Shown here piece after piece: positions 8,671-16,806 of a stretch of 64,000 nt of DNA. The position numbers and the translations under genes are program-made. The notes under the pieces were generated by a model, which made no database searches, was not told the DNA's origin, and worked only from the letters and a program-made list of their open reading frames with translations. Positions within the stretch are counted from its first letter, which is position 1; the number at the start of each line of letters is the position of its first letter. The stretch spans positions 5,394,001 through 5,458,000 of the forward strand of contig OZ257136.1 of NCBI GenBank assembly GCA_965278995.1. The letters are read 5' to 3'. The DNA is from JADJYF01 sp965278995 (GTDB lineage: Bacteria; Pseudomonadota; Gammaproteobacteria; Ga0077536).

Positions 8671-9270
8671 ATGCGCGACCTAGCCGTCCTCGCCATCCAC
8701 TTGCTCGCCACCCTCGCGCGCCTGTGCAGGTCGGGTGGCGTCCGTGCGGTCGTGGCGGAGTCGCTGTTGCTCAAACATGAGCTACAGATCGGGAATCGGT
8801 CCCGACGGCGGGCGCCGAACCTGACCTCGTTCGACGGCATCGTGCTCGGGCTAATCAGCCTGTTCGTGAAACCAAGACGCATTCCCATGCTTGCCGCGAT
8901 CGTCAAGCCGGCTACGCTATTCAGGTTTCATAGAGCGCTGATTGACCGAAAGTACCGTCGCCTGTTTTCGTGTTCAGGGAAACGGAACAAGCCTGGCCCC
9001 AAAGGCCCGTCTCCTGACCTCATCACTGCCATCGTCGAGATGAAATCCTGCAACCCTGGTTTCGGACATCCATTCGTAGAACGACTGATCGGCACGATCC
9101 GTCGTGAATATCTTGATCACGTCTTTTTCTGGGACGCCGCTGATCTCGCCCGCAAGCTGCACGAGTTCGGCGATTACTATAATAGCTGGCGTGCCATCGA
9201 GCCCTCGATGGCGACACGCCAATCCAAGAGGCTGGGGCGCCCATACCTAGCGGAAATAGCCTCGCATTAG
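8671..9270 (+). pseudogene. Integrase-core (DDE) transposase with in-frame internal deletion
   Basis: The first 130 residues (MRDLAVLAIHLLATLARLCR onwards, then AESLLLKHELQIGNRSR and KPGPKGPSPDLITAIVEMK) match the N-terminal part of a common integrase-core transposase. The frame then jumps from CNPGFG directly to HPFVERLIGTIRREYLDHVF, the C-terminal part of the same family. About 130 residues holding the first two catalytic aspartates are missing, although the frame stays open. It cannot be an active transposase. It lies between the Rieske cluster and the higBA module. Confidence 0.75.
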
Positions 9271-9382
9271 CTATCTGGCGATAGCACTGTCGCGGCCTAG
9301 TTCAGACTCCGACCGCTGCGTAAACAACAATTCGCACCCAACAGGAGCTGTACCGCGAGCACGGCGTTTCTGAAGCGACGTA

Positions 9383-9679
9383 TTAAGCCGCCCTCGGCCG
9401 TACCTGTTTTTCAAGCTGCGAACCTAGAGTCTGCTGTGCTTCTTCAAGATCGTAGGAGGCCTGCAGCGCCATCCAGAAGTCAGGAGTGCTGCCAAAATAA
9501 CGCGCCAGGCGCAGCGCGGTATCGGCGGTAATGGCGCGCTTCCCTAACACGATTTCATTAATGCGGCGCGGTGGGACGCCCAGGGCCCGTGCAAGTGCAT
9601 TCTGGCTCAATTTCAGAGGGGTCAAGAATTCCTCAGCGAGGACTTCGCCCGGGTGAATATTGGGAAGGGTTTTAGCCAT
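9383..9679 (-). CDS. higA: HigA-family antitoxin (VapI-like HTH protein)
   Basis: 98 residues. It begins MAKTLPNIHPGEVLAEEFL, the hallmark start of HigA antitoxins (IHPGE.L.EEFL.P). An XRE-type helix-turn-helix follows, with LSQNALARALGVPPRRINEI and the motif GKRAITADTALRLARYFG. The last residues FWMALQASYDLEEA are also conserved in the family. It follows higB by 8 bp in the same direction, giving the toxin-first order usual for higBA. It neutralises HigB and represses the operon, presumably by binding the palindrome at 9977-9999. Confidence 0.92.
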   Translation of the reverse strand: MAKTLPNIHPGEVLAEEFLTPLKLSQNALARALGVPPRRINEIVLGKRAITADTALRLARYFGSTPDFWMALQASYDLEEAQQTLGSQLEKQVRPRAA

Positions 9680-9687
9680 GGATGTTC

Positions 9688-9969
9688 TCAGTGGTAGTCC
9701 ACTATCTCGACGTCATGCGCTCCATCGGTCTTCCAGACAAAGCAGATGCGCCATTGATCGTTTATTCGAATGCTGTACTGTCCTTTACGGTCTTTCCTCA
9801 GCGCTTCAAGATGGTTCCCTGGAGGACTCTTCAAGTCCTGAACGTTCTGCGTGGCCGCCAGCATGCGAAGCTTTCGGCGAGCCGTCCGTTGAATGTCGAC
9901 GGGCAGCGTACGGGATACGCGTCCCTCCCAGATAGCTTTTGTCGCGTCGTCCTTGAATGACTGAATCAC
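9688..9969 (-). CDS. higB: HigB-family toxin (RelE-like ribosome-dependent mRNA interferase)
   Basis: 93 residues, start MIQSFKDDATKAIWEGRVSR. It contains the conserved HigB core RKLRMLAATQNVQDLKSPPG, NHLEALRKDRKGQYSIRIND and QWRICFVWKTDGAHDVEIVD, ending with the C-terminal YH. RelE-fold toxins of this family cleave mRNA on the ribosome. The gene leads a two-gene operon with higA. It lies at the end of the DNA that precedes the 48-bp tRNA-Arg repeat at 10155, a place where islands often keep an addiction module. Confidence 0.92.
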   Translation of the reverse strand: MIQSFKDDATKAIWEGRVSRTLPVDIQRTARRKLRMLAATQNVQDLKSPPGNHLEALRKDRKGQYSIRINDQWRICFVWKTDGAHDVEIVDYH

Positions 9970-9976
9970 GCATTCA

Positions 9977-9999
9977 ACTATAACGGACCTCGTTATAGT
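9977..9999 (-). promoter_or_regulatory. higBA promoter and operator palindrome
   Basis: CTATAACG (9978-9985), five bases, then CGTTATAG (9991-9998) form a perfect 8-bp inverted repeat just upstream of higB; one more A-T pair extends it. Read on the minus strand, TTGCCG and TATAGT with an 18-base spacer make a plausible -35/-10 pair, and the -10 box lies inside the palindrome. Binding of HigA here would block transcription. Confidence 0.65.
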
Positions 10000-10154
10000 G
10001 CGGCAAGGGCAGCAACGTTATTTGGCGGTTGCCCAAAAAGTCGTGCCGAAGTTTTGCCGAAGTCCGTGCTGAAAAGTTCTGCTCGGTTGTGCAGTTTGCA
10101 ACGGGCGCATCCGCCGAGTTATTAAACAAATCAATTAGTTGGTATTCCAGTTTT

Positions 10155-10202
10155 GAACTTCGAACCAGGTGGTCGGGAGTTCGAGTCTCTCTGGGCGCGC
10201 CA
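10155..10202 (+). repeat. Left attachment-site repeat: 3' part of tRNA-Arg (ACG-type)
   Basis: 48 bp ending TCTCTCTGGGCGCGCCA. It matches the 3' part of gammaproteobacterial tRNA-Arg(ACG): anticodon-arm 3' side CGAACCAGG, variable loop TGGTC, T arm GGGAG-TTCGAGT-CTCTC, acceptor GGGCGCGC and CA. An identical 48-bp copy lies at 63606-63653. The sequence upstream lacks a D arm and acceptor 5' strand, so no functional tRNA is present here. Such 3' tRNA duplicates are left by tyrosine-recombinase elements, and an integrase gene starts 16 bp downstream. Confidence 0.88.
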
Positions 10203-10217
10203 AATTACAGCGCAAAT

Positions 10218-11321
10218 TCAAGCGGTTGCCGCACCAGCGGTCGCCGCTTTTTGTTTTAGCAAAACGAGTGCGGGACTTTTGCGGGACTGCACCGCACACA
10301 CCTTGTTCGCAGCGTCTACCAGGTTCTCCAACTCCGCTGCGGAATAGTGTGTCGTGATGCGCCCCGACCTGTGCCCCAGCAGATCTTGCCTGTCCTCGAA
10401 GCTGACCCCGGCTGCGCGCAAGCGCCGTCCGAACGTGTGCTTCAAATCGTGCACCCGAACCTGCGGCATTCCTACCCGCACCCGAGCCGCCTGCCACGCC
10501 GAGTTGTTCATCATCGTGATCGGCCCGCCACGATAGGTGAACACAAAGTCTGCGTGTTCACCGCGCACTGACTCGATGACAGATTTAGCAACCCGATTCA
10601 GCACCACCAGCCGCTCGTCGCCATTCTTCACCCGATGACTCGGGATGATGAAGACCGAGGTCTCAAGCTCAGCCACTGGAACCTCCCAGTCCCAGCGCAA
10701 GTAGCAGACTTCCTTGTCGCGTGTGCCGGTGTTGACCTTGAACAAGGCCATCCTGGCAAGATGCTTGGGCAAAGCGGCGAACAGTTGCGTCTGCTCTTCC
10801 CACGACAAGGGGTAGGGCGCCCGCGCATCTTCCACTCGCAGCAGCTTGATCTTCGGCGGTGATTGCAGCCAGGTCAGATTGCGTTCGTCCAACCACTCGG
10901 AGGCCGCGAGATTCAATATGTGTCTCACGATCCCAAGTGCGATATTGACGGTCTTGGTCTTGATCCCAGCTGCTTGACGCGCCTCGATGAACGGGCGCAA
11001 TGTGCCCATATGCACGCTTTCGACCGGCAAGCTGCCAATGAAAGCGTCGAGTTGCTTCAAGTGGAGTGCCGCATCGCCGATGCGACGCTGGTGTTGATGC
11101 TCGTCCAGGTACTTCGTCGCCGCCAACCGAAACGACCGTTTCGGCCGGATGCCGTAGACCAGGGCTTGTCTCAGCTCTTCCGTGCGTTTCGCGAGGAAAG
11201 CTTCCGCTTTTTTGAGATCGCTTTCGCCAGTGCTCTCGCAAAGTCGCTTGCCTCGGATCTGCTTGTCGATGTGCCAGACACCTCCACGTTTGAAGAGTCC
11301 AGCGGTTCTCTTTTGTCCCAT
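10218..11321 (-). CDS. Tyrosine-type site-specific integrase of the central element
   Basis: 367 residues. The N-terminus (MGQKRTAGLFKRGGVWHIDK) is an arm-type DNA-binding start. The catalytic domain carries Arg in NTGTRDKEVC, the box HDLKHTFGRRL (Lys replaces the usual Arg in H-x-L-R-H), LLGHRSGRITTHYS with the conserved His, and the nucleophile Tyr. Phage P4-like size. The gene reads toward the 48-bp tRNA-Arg repeat 16 bp beyond its stop, the usual arrangement for elements integrating into tRNA 3' ends. Its 5' end overlaps the Xis-like gene by 151 bp in another frame. The Lys in box II deserves a check but occurs in related proteins. Confidence 0.92.
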   Translation of the reverse strand: MGQKRTAGLFKRGGVWHIDKQIRGKRLCESTGESDLKKAEAFLAKRTEELRQALVYGIRPKRSFRLAATKYLDEHQHQRRIGDAALHLKQLDAFIGSLPVESVHMGTLRPFIEARQAAGIKTKTVNIALGIVRHILNLAASEWLDERNLTWLQSPPKIKLLRVEDARAPYPLSWEEQTQLFAALPKHLARMALFKVNTGTRDKEVCYLRWDWEVPVAELETSVFIIPSHRVKNGDERLVVLNRVAKSVIESVRGEHADFVFTYRGGPITMMNNSAWQAARVRVGMPQVRVHDLKHTFGRRLRAAGVSFEDRQDLLGHRSGRITTHYSAAELENLVDAANKVCAVQSRKSPALVLLKQKAATAGAATA

Positions 11322-11557
11322 GCCATTGCTCCTTGGAGTTGACCGGGACGTCCGTTGCGGGACTTATAGTGATCAACCCAGGCGTCGAGTTCAAGTCGGT
11401 CAAAGGCGATGCCCTGTCGGCCTATCGGGATCTCGGTTATCTGAGGGCGAACCTCGGCGTTGAAGCGGTTGCGGTCCATGCCGAGATAGCGAGGGGCGTC
11501 CCGGAAGCGAAGTAACCGTGGTTGGAACGGGGATGTGGCGACATCGTCTCGGTGCAT
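11171..11557 (-). CDS. Excisionase/AlpA-like HTH protein
   Basis: 128 residues. The core LLRFRDAPRYLGMDRNRFNA and IPIGRQGIAFDRLELDAWVD is a MerR/AlpA-like winged helix-turn-helix of the type found in excisionases. It is followed by DHYKSRNGRPGQ and a Ser/Lys-rich tail. The coding end overlaps the integrase start by 151 bp in a different frame, and both are on the minus strand. This coupling supports a role as Xis/recombination directionality factor or integrase regulator. The long overlap is unusual, but the family I recall carries a similar low-complexity tail with SGTSTS, as here. Confidence 0.72.
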   Translation of the reverse strand: MHRDDVATSPFQPRLLRFRDAPRYLGMDRNRFNAEVRPQITEIPIGRQGIAFDRLELDAWVDHYKSRNGRPGQLQGAMAWDKREPLDSSNVEVSGTSTSRSEASDFARALAKAISKKRKLSSRNARKS

Positions 11558-11867
11558 GCAGCGAGCATGGACCGCGGCACCGTGCAGGAGAATGAGAAAT
11601 CCCGTTTCAATGCTGCGTGATTCAATGAGGGAGAATCGAGTTGATGGCGCCGCCGGATTTCCTAGCGATCATGCAAAGCGAGCCATGCGACGATGCGTCG
11701 ACGGATTCGACTCCAGCACATAATTTGTTCGCCGAAATCGCCATGCTGTTTCGCTGTCCGTGTTCCGATGCTGAGTGTGGTGAGTTCAATCAAATGACGG
11801 TCGCATTGCCGCAGAATGTGCAATGCCAAAGAAAACAATCAATAAGAGTTAGGTTCTCGAAGGTGCC

Positions 11868-11928
11868 TTCGATTTTGTGAATGAAAGTTTCGGGCCGAAA
11901 CTTTTGTCCACAGGCTGAGCCGAAATCG
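11868..11928. repeat. 61-bp structured unit, copy 1
   Basis: An outer pair CGATTT (11870-11875) / AAATCG (11923-11928) encloses a perfect 10-bp hairpin, AAAGTTTCGG-G-CCGAAACTTT without its break (11884-11904). The hairpin is followed by TGTCCACAGGCTGAGCCGA. The TTTTGTCCACA stretch differs by one base from a DnaA box (TTATCCACA). The second copy lies at 12097-12157. All differences between copies fall in paired positions and are compensated. Confidence 0.8.
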
Positions 11929-12096
11929 CCGACGTTCCGAGTGGGGTTTTAGCTTGACAGAATTACAAGGAAGTTAGCTGCAGGGGCTCGCCAGCTCCCG
12001 GCGAAGGTGAATCATCGCCTGGCTTGGTGTGGGCCCCATAAAAAAACCGCAACTACAGATGAAACAAACACTAAGTGAAGTGACCTCGAAATCAGC

Positions 12097-12157
12097 TTCG
12101 AATTTGTGAATGAATTATTCGGGCCGAATAATTTGTCCACAGGCTGAGCCGAATTCG
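12097..12157. repeat. 61-bp structured unit, copy 2
   Basis: Same length and layout as copy 1. The outer pair is CGAATT (12099-12104) / AATTCG (12152-12157). The inner 10-bp hairpin spans 12113-12133 with arms AATTATTCGG and CCGAATAATT, followed by the identical TGTCCACAGGCTGAGCCGA. Of 61 positions 8 differ from copy 1, and these make exactly four compensated base pairs (one in the outer, three in the inner stem). Confidence 0.8.
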
Positions 12158-12221
12158 CGCAGGTCCAAAGTGTGCTTTTCTGGTGGGGAGTGGGTGGAAC
12201 GCCGTATCGCGTTCGCCGAGA

Positions 12222-13127
12222 TTAACGGCCGAGATAAACAGCCGTAATCGCCTCGCGTTCATGGCCTAGCTCGCGACTGATTGTCAGCCGGGCTTCGGTG
12301 TCGCGGGTTCTCTGTTCTCTGGTCAGGCCGCTGGCTGCGGGGCCGCCCGCCGCCGGCGACAGCCAGCCGGTCAGCTCGCGGTAGCGCCGCTGTGCATAGG
12401 CATGCCGGAGTCCGTGCAACTTCGACAGACCGGCCCGGGCGGTGTGTCCTTCATAGACGCGAAGCTGCTGGATGTAGGTGCGATCAGCCGGGATGAGCGA
12501 GCCACGCCCGGCAAGCCGGTGCGCGCGGTCGAGCACTTCGCGTTGCTCATCGGTACGAATAGGGATCTCTCGTGCCTTGCCGCCCTTGGTCCAGGAATCT
12601 TTGAGCACCAGCGTATCGCCTCGGTCAGCATAGCTCGGGTTGAACTTGATGGCTTCCTCACGGCGCAAACCGAAAGCCTGCTGGAGTTCGAGACTCATCC
12701 GCACATGCACGTCTCTGACCGTTTCCAGTTTGTCAGCTGTGACTGTTTGCGCCTTGCTCTCCTGAGTCACGAACTGTCGATGGGGGATCTGATATTCATC
12801 ATTCGAGCGCGCAATCACATTCGCCCGATTGACCTTGGTCGCCCACCAGCGCAACGCCGCCATGCGGTTCTTGATGGTCGCGACGGCGAGGCGCTCACCG
12901 AGCCAGCGCTTCGTCAGGGCCTCGACATGCTTCGGCTTCAATGACCGGCTGTTCAACTGCCGAAAACCGAGGTCATGCAGTTGGTTTGCGATCAGCGCCA
13001 GCAACCAGCGACGCTGGGCCTGCGTCGCATAGCTCCCATCGCGATTGTGGTCACACAGCAATTTCAGTTGGTGGTTGAGGTCCCGCATGTGTTTGAACAA
13101 GTCAGGTAAGTGTTGATGACCACCCAT
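12222..13127 (-). CDS. Second tyrosine recombinase (phage-integrase family)
   Basis: 301 residues if started at the ATG complementary to 13125-13127. The open frame extends further up to 13193 but that part is cysteine-rich and unlike the family. The N-terminal half has a SAM-like core-binding domain (HMRDLNHQLKLLCDHNRDGS to MAALRWWATK). The catalytic half has Arg in AFGLRREEAIKF, HGLRHAYAQRRY and a C-terminal ELGHEREAITAVYLGR with the His and nucleophilic Tyr. It belongs to the group of DNA integrases found on integrative elements alongside the main integrase. Start uncertain, with no clear ribosome binding site. A heavily structured non-coding stretch begins just upstream. Confidence 0.8.
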   Translation of the reverse strand: MGGHQHLPDLFKHMRDLNHQLKLLCDHNRDGSYATQAQRRWLLALIANQLHDLGFRQLNSRSLKPKHVEALTKRWLGERLAVATIKNRMAALRWWATKVNRANVIARSNDEYQIPHRQFVTQESKAQTVTADKLETVRDVHVRMSLELQQAFGLRREEAIKFNPSYADRGDTLVLKDSWTKGGKAREIPIRTDEQREVLDRAHRLAGRGSLIPADRTYIQQLRVYEGHTARAGLSKLHGLRHAYAQRRYRELTGWLSPAAGGPAASGLTREQRTRDTEARLTISRELGHEREAITAVYLGR

Positions 13128-13146
13128 GGGCACGTAGCCACATGAG

Positions 13147-13794
13147 CACGCTTGCGCGTGATAGATCGGGGACACGACTCCCCAAGACCTCACAGTGCCG
13201 GTCTCCGGCAGTGCGGGTTATCCTCGTTGAGGACATGACCGCACCAGTCCAACTTACCCATTGCGGGCCTGAAATCAGCAAGCGGTGCTAGCGCACCGGT
13301 ATGAGCAGCGCGGGAGAATTCCCGGCTCTACGAGCGTACGAGGGGACGGACTTGACCTGAGCATGACGCCCGTCCGCGCTCGTGATGAGAAGACCAGAAC
13401 GAATGAACCGCATTCGTCTGAGCCAGGCATAGAGGCCTGGAGAACACTCAACTACATCAGCAGTCTTTCGACTGCCGCCTATCCAGTCGGTCCTGGATAA
13501 GCTGTTTGCCACGATAAGCGTCGTGGCCACGCATCAATTCCGTGGGGGTGAGTCTAGGGCGGGTAGGAGAGAATGGCCTCGCAAAACCATGATGCCGGAG
13601 TGCGGCATTTTGGACGTCGTACTTAGGCTGTCCTGCTGGCGGCGCCGCTGGAAAGCAGCGTCGGACCTCGGCCTGCCGTCCTCGTCCCTACCTTAGAGGG
13701 GTAGGGACGAGGACGGCCATTCGGAGCAAGCAGACACGTCGCCAAGCGTGGTCGCTTGTCATCGTGTCTGCAAACTAAGCGTTTTCGCGAACGC
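13147..13794. ncRNA. Candidate large structured RNA (about 17 consecutive hairpins)
   Basis: No coding gene is recognisable here, but perfect inverted repeats follow one another almost without gaps. Stems (length): 13147-13160 (5), 13168-13183 (5), 13196-13210 (6), 13211-13244 (6 outer, 5 inner), 13283-13298 (6), 13311-13324 (5), 13331-13382 (6+6), 13395-13420 (3+7), 13423-13440 (6), 13460-13475 (6), 13480-13499 (7), 13508-13527 (7), 13528-13544 (4), 13592-13608 (6), 13646-13660 (5), 13675-13717 (18), 13730-13771 (9 outer, 5 inner), 13779-13794 (5). This density is far above chance. The strand is unknown. A GAAA tetraloop in the 13460-13475 hairpin occurs when read on the minus strand. It could instead be DNA structure (single-strand origin or recombination site). 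I do not recognise a known RNA class. Confidence 0.5.
13675..13717. terminator. 18-bp perfect hairpin, terminator- or element-like
   Basis: GCCGTCCTCGTCCCTACC, a 7-base loop, then its exact complement. This is the strongest stem in the structured region. No run of T follows on either strand, so it is not a textbook intrinsic terminator. It may stabilise the end of a structured transcript or block read-through in both directions. Confidence 0.45.
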
Positions 13795-14045
13795 ATGACT
13801 GCGCCGCACCGTGTAGCCGTGGCGGCAAAGAAACACGCACTGGAGCGCGACAATTATCTTGTCCGGCCATCATGATTTATGAGCCAGCTTGATCTCCGAG
13901 GTCTACGAATACACCAGCGTGGTGGTAGCGACCAATCTGACGTTTGCCGATTGGCCGGCGGTGTTCTGTGACGCTAAGGCGACGGTTGGTTGTTGCGACG
14001 GAAAGGAACCGGCACGAACCTTGACTTCGACTCCAATACCGAGCG

Positions 14046-14549
14046 CTATAGGGACTGCTTGCGACGATAGCGGATTACAGCGAGGCCGATACTCAGTAGA
14101 CCGAGCGTGGCTGGTTCCGGAATGGACGCGCGGTAGAGCCAGACACCAATGGACGGGTCTCCATACGACTTGTCCAGATAGTTATCTGTGCCCCATAGGT
14201 CGCTACTTGCAGAGCTGGTGTAGTAATCACGCACAATGGGAACGAAAGCGTGGCTTGGAGCACCGCTCGCCGACGAAGCAGACCAACCCTGCGTCCAACG
14301 TGCCATGGCGACGTTGTCGTACGTTATTGCGAACCCATTGGGCGCAAAAAAAGTAGCTTCGAGTGCAGATGCTGGGTCGACATAGAAAGACGTCGGTCCT
14401 CCCGAGGGGAACGACGGCTCTATAGAACGAAACAGGTCGGCAACTTCGTCCACTGTTGCCCACGCCCATCCTTCAAACGAGCGCACGTATCGCACCGGAA
14501 CATTGAACATGGCCTTCAGAGAACTGCAAGGCAAACTGGCGCTCAGCAC
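14046..14549 (-). pseudogene. PEP-CTERM protein, N-terminally truncated
   Basis: The 167-residue frame ends with a textbook PEP-CTERM tail: SIPEPATLGLLSIGLAVIRY followed by RRKQSL, i.e. PEP motif, transmembrane helix and basic end, recognised by exosortase. The body (EGWAWATVDEVADLFRSIEP and later TDNYLDKSYGDPSIGVWLYR) resembles secreted PEP-CTERM proteins, but no signal peptide precedes it. The frame begins abruptly at a possible GTG, so the N-terminal half appears to be lost. No exosortase gene is present in the window. Confidence 0.65.
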
Positions 14550-14614
14550 CCGTTACTGCACGCGTTCGCGGGACAGCCAAATGCCGTAGTTGGGCGGACA
14601 TTAATTATTGGTTT

Positions 14615-15436
14615 TTACTGCAAATAATCCACCAACACTTTGGCGATGTGCGCTGGCCGGTCCAACATCAACCAATGGCTTGCTCCCTCGACGCGCAGAT
14701 AGTCCCATGCTCCATCGACATAGTTGCCCGAGGTCGCCATCTGCACTTCGGTCAGATAGGCATCGCCGCTGCTCCACACACCCAAGGTCGGCACCGGCGT
14801 GCGCGGCAACACCCATCCTTCCGGCTTCCAGGTCTCGACATCGACATTGGCGCGGTACCAATTGAGGCCGGCGGTGAGCGCGCCGGGCCGCGAGAGATCC
14901 CGTATCCAGCTTTCCATCTCGCTGTGGTGCAGGAATAGATCGCGAAACCACAACCAGTCATCGCGGGTCAGGATGTCCTCGGCCAGGCCCTGGCGCATGA
15001 ACAGCAGCATGTACCAGGCGAGGCGCCGTTGCGCGAGTCCGGCATGCCACAGCGCCGACAGGTGCCCGACTGACAGCGCGACATGTTTAACGATGCGCTC
15101 GGGATGAAAGGCAGCGAGACCCCAGCCGACAGCGGCACCCCAGTCGTGGCTGACCAGCTTGACGCGCTCCAGATCCAGCGCATCGAGTAGCGCGATGGCG
15201 TCGCCTATTACTTCGTGCAAGGCATAGGCCGCTACTTCCTGCGGCTTGTCCGAGGCGCCAAAGCCACGCTGATCCGGCGCGATGACGCGGAAGCCGGCCG
15301 CCACCAGAGAGGGGATTTGATGGCGCCACAAACGCGCGGAGTCAGGGAAGCCGTGCAACAACAACAGCGGCTCGCCGCTGCCCTCTTCGGTGATCTGAAA
15401 ATTGAACTGTCCAAGTTTCATCATGCGCGTGCTCAT
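14615..15436 (-). CDS. Alpha/beta hydrolase, epoxide hydrolase/haloalkane dehalogenase type
   Basis: 273 residues. Oxyanion-hole motif LLLLHGFPDSARLWRHQ near residue 25; nucleophile elbow VSHDWGAAVG with Asp as nucleophile near residue 98; acid in WSSGDAYL; catalytic His in VEGASHWLMLDRP near the C-terminus. An Asp nucleophile in H-D-W-G fits epoxide hydrolases and fluoroacetate/haloalkane dehalogenases. Cytoplasmic, with no signal peptide. Separated from neighbours; oriented toward the truncated PEP-CTERM gene. Confidence 0.85.
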   Translation of the reverse strand: MSTRMMKLGQFNFQITEEGSGEPLLLLHGFPDSARLWRHQIPSLVAAGFRVIAPDQRGFGASDKPQEVAAYALHEVIGDAIALLDALDLERVKLVSHDWGAAVGWGLAAFHPERIVKHVALSVGHLSALWHAGLAQRRLAWYMLLFMRQGLAEDILTRDDWLWFRDLFLHHSEMESWIRDLSRPGALTAGLNWYRANVDVETWKPEGWVLPRTPVPTLGVWSSGDAYLTEVQMATSGNYVDGAWDYLRVEGASHWLMLDRPAHIAKVLVDYLQ

Positions 15437-15662
15437 GGCGAGTCTCCGAGGGGTGAACGATAACTACGGCCATTATCCGCATAAGCGCACACCACGCGAC
15501 AGCCATGCAGTGGTGCTGGGCCAACGAGGCGAAAGCGAGTTAAGTTTTTTTCAATGAGCGGCTACCATCTGGCCAAGACCGCATACATCGCAGCCCTCGA
15601 TTTATCCGCCTTTCGAGACCCACATCGTACAAGCTCAAATTATCCACCTGGCCATTCATCTT

Positions 15663-15926
15663 GTGCATCCACGGGCTGTTTTGGACACCGTGGCGATCAG
15701 TACGACCATGCCTTCGCCACGGTTGACCCAGACACCCATGCCGAGACCGATCAGCGTGACTTGCATCGACATACAAACCTTGGGTCAGCATCTGCAGGTC
15801 GCGAGCGACATGCGTGCCTATCGTGCAATCGGCATCGATCGCGTCATATTGATGCCTGGCGCCGAGAATCCTGCAGCCGAGGTCGCCAGCCTCGAACCTA
15901 TAATCGATGAGCTCGCGGCGTTTTAA
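15663..15926 (+). pseudogene. Luciferase-like oxidoreductase, C-terminal fragment
   Basis: The last 60 residues (CIDIQTLGQHLQVASDMRAY, RAIGIDRVILMPGAENPAAE and ASLEPIIDELAAF) look like the final strand and helix of a luciferase-like F420/FMN-dependent oxidoreductase. The upstream part of the frame is not recognisable and the barrel is missing. The surrounding 15437-16121 interval otherwise holds no gene I can identify. Confidence 0.5.
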
Positions 15927-16121
15927 CCGACTGTCGCGAAGCACATGCGTTGGGGCGTGTGAATACTTTACCGGCAATCGTAGACGCTCGCGGCGTACCG
16001 AAGTTAGCGCTCAGCACGGCCTGATGATCGACATCAATCCGAACGCCAAATTGGCATACTATTCAAAAGCTGTGGTCTTCGAGTCTGTATAAATGAAATC
16101 GACTTTTTATCGAGGTGTGCT

Positions 16122-16772
16122 GTGAGCGAATTTCCGATCAATGAACGAAACGAGGTTATGCGGTATCCAAAACGAGGGATTTACGATCGCGACACGATCT
16201 ACGGTATTTTGGATGAGGGATTGGTTTGCCACGTGAGCTTTGTGCTCGATGACCAGCCTTTTCTAATCCCGACCATCCATGCGCGAATGGGCGACCAGAT
16301 ATTGCTTCATGGTTTGAAAGGTGGGCGGATGCTCAAACACATCGAAGCGGGCAATCCGCTAGCACTTGCAGTAACCCTGCTCGATGGTTTAGTGCTGGCA
16401 CGAACCGTATTCAACCATTCAATGAACTACCGCTCAGTGGTTATGTATGGTCGCGGAAAGGTCATTCAAGAGCGCGATGCAAAACTCGCCGCACTGAAAT
16501 GCCTGACGGAACATATTTGCCGGGGTCGTTGGGCCGACGCGCGCGAACCCACTGAAACTGAGTTGATGGCGACGACCATAGTTGCAGTCGACATCGACGA
16601 TGCCTCCGCAAAGGTACGCCAGGGTCCTCCCGGCGACGACGGCAAAGATCTCGAGTATCCGGTGTGGGCCGGCGTATTGCCACTGCCGATGGTGCCCCAG
16701 GCAGCTGTCATAGATCCCAAGCAAAGTGACGGGTATCCAGTGCCTGCCTATGTCAGCCGCTACCGCCGATAA
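16122..16772 (+). CDS. Pyridoxamine 5'-phosphate oxidase family (FMN-binding split barrel) protein
   Basis: 216 residues from a GTG at 16122 preceded by GAGGTG. Features of the flavin-nucleotide-binding group (Pyridox_ox_2): RYPKRGIYDRDTIYGILDEG at the start, then CHVSFVLDDQPFLIPTIHAR, LLHGLKGGRMLKHIEAGNPL, TVFNHSMNYRSVVMYGRGKV and later TIVAVDIDDASAKVR. It probably binds FMN or a related cofactor. The physiological substrate is unknown for most of the family. It stands alone between gene fragments. Confidence 0.85.
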   Translation: MSEFPINERNEVMRYPKRGIYDRDTIYGILDEGLVCHVSFVLDDQPFLIPTIHARMGDQILLHGLKGGRMLKHIEAGNPLALAVTLLDGLVLARTVFNHSMNYRSVVMYGRGKVIQERDAKLAALKCLTEHICRGRWADAREPTETELMATTIVAVDIDDASAKVRQGPPGDDGKDLEYPVWAGVLPLPMVPQAAVIDPKQSDGYPVPAYVSRYRR

Positions 16773-16806
16773 GTGGTGCGGCAGGGGGACATACGCTTTT
16801 CAATGG

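Larger units (their letters stand above)
11558..12221. other. Non-coding region carrying a pair of related hairpin units
   Basis: About 660 bp between the Xis-like gene and the second recombinase. The only frame of note (11641-11880, plus) has no recognisable product and runs into the first hairpin unit, so I treat the region as non-coding. It contains two 61-bp related inverted-repeat units (11868-11928 and 12097-12157), described separately. Position next to int/xis suits a regulatory or recombination-accessory function. Confidence 0.5.

Noticed and set aside
11641..11880. 79-residue plus-strand frame beside the Xis-like gene
   Set aside because: No motif, weak start, and its end runs into the first structured hairpin unit.
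13501..13620. tmRNA-like start GGGGGTGA ... GGCCTCGCAAAA
   Set aside because: Resemblance to the 5' part of tmRNA is short; no tRNA-like 3' end or tag frame could be found.
13147..13794. CRISPR array or integron attC array
   Set aside because: The hairpins differ in sequence and spacing, there is no repeated unit as in CRISPR, and no GTTRRRY/RYYYAAC core sites as in attC.
13889..14356. 155-residue plus-strand frame
   Set aside because: Mostly antisense to the PEP-CTERM gene; composition unlike a real protein.
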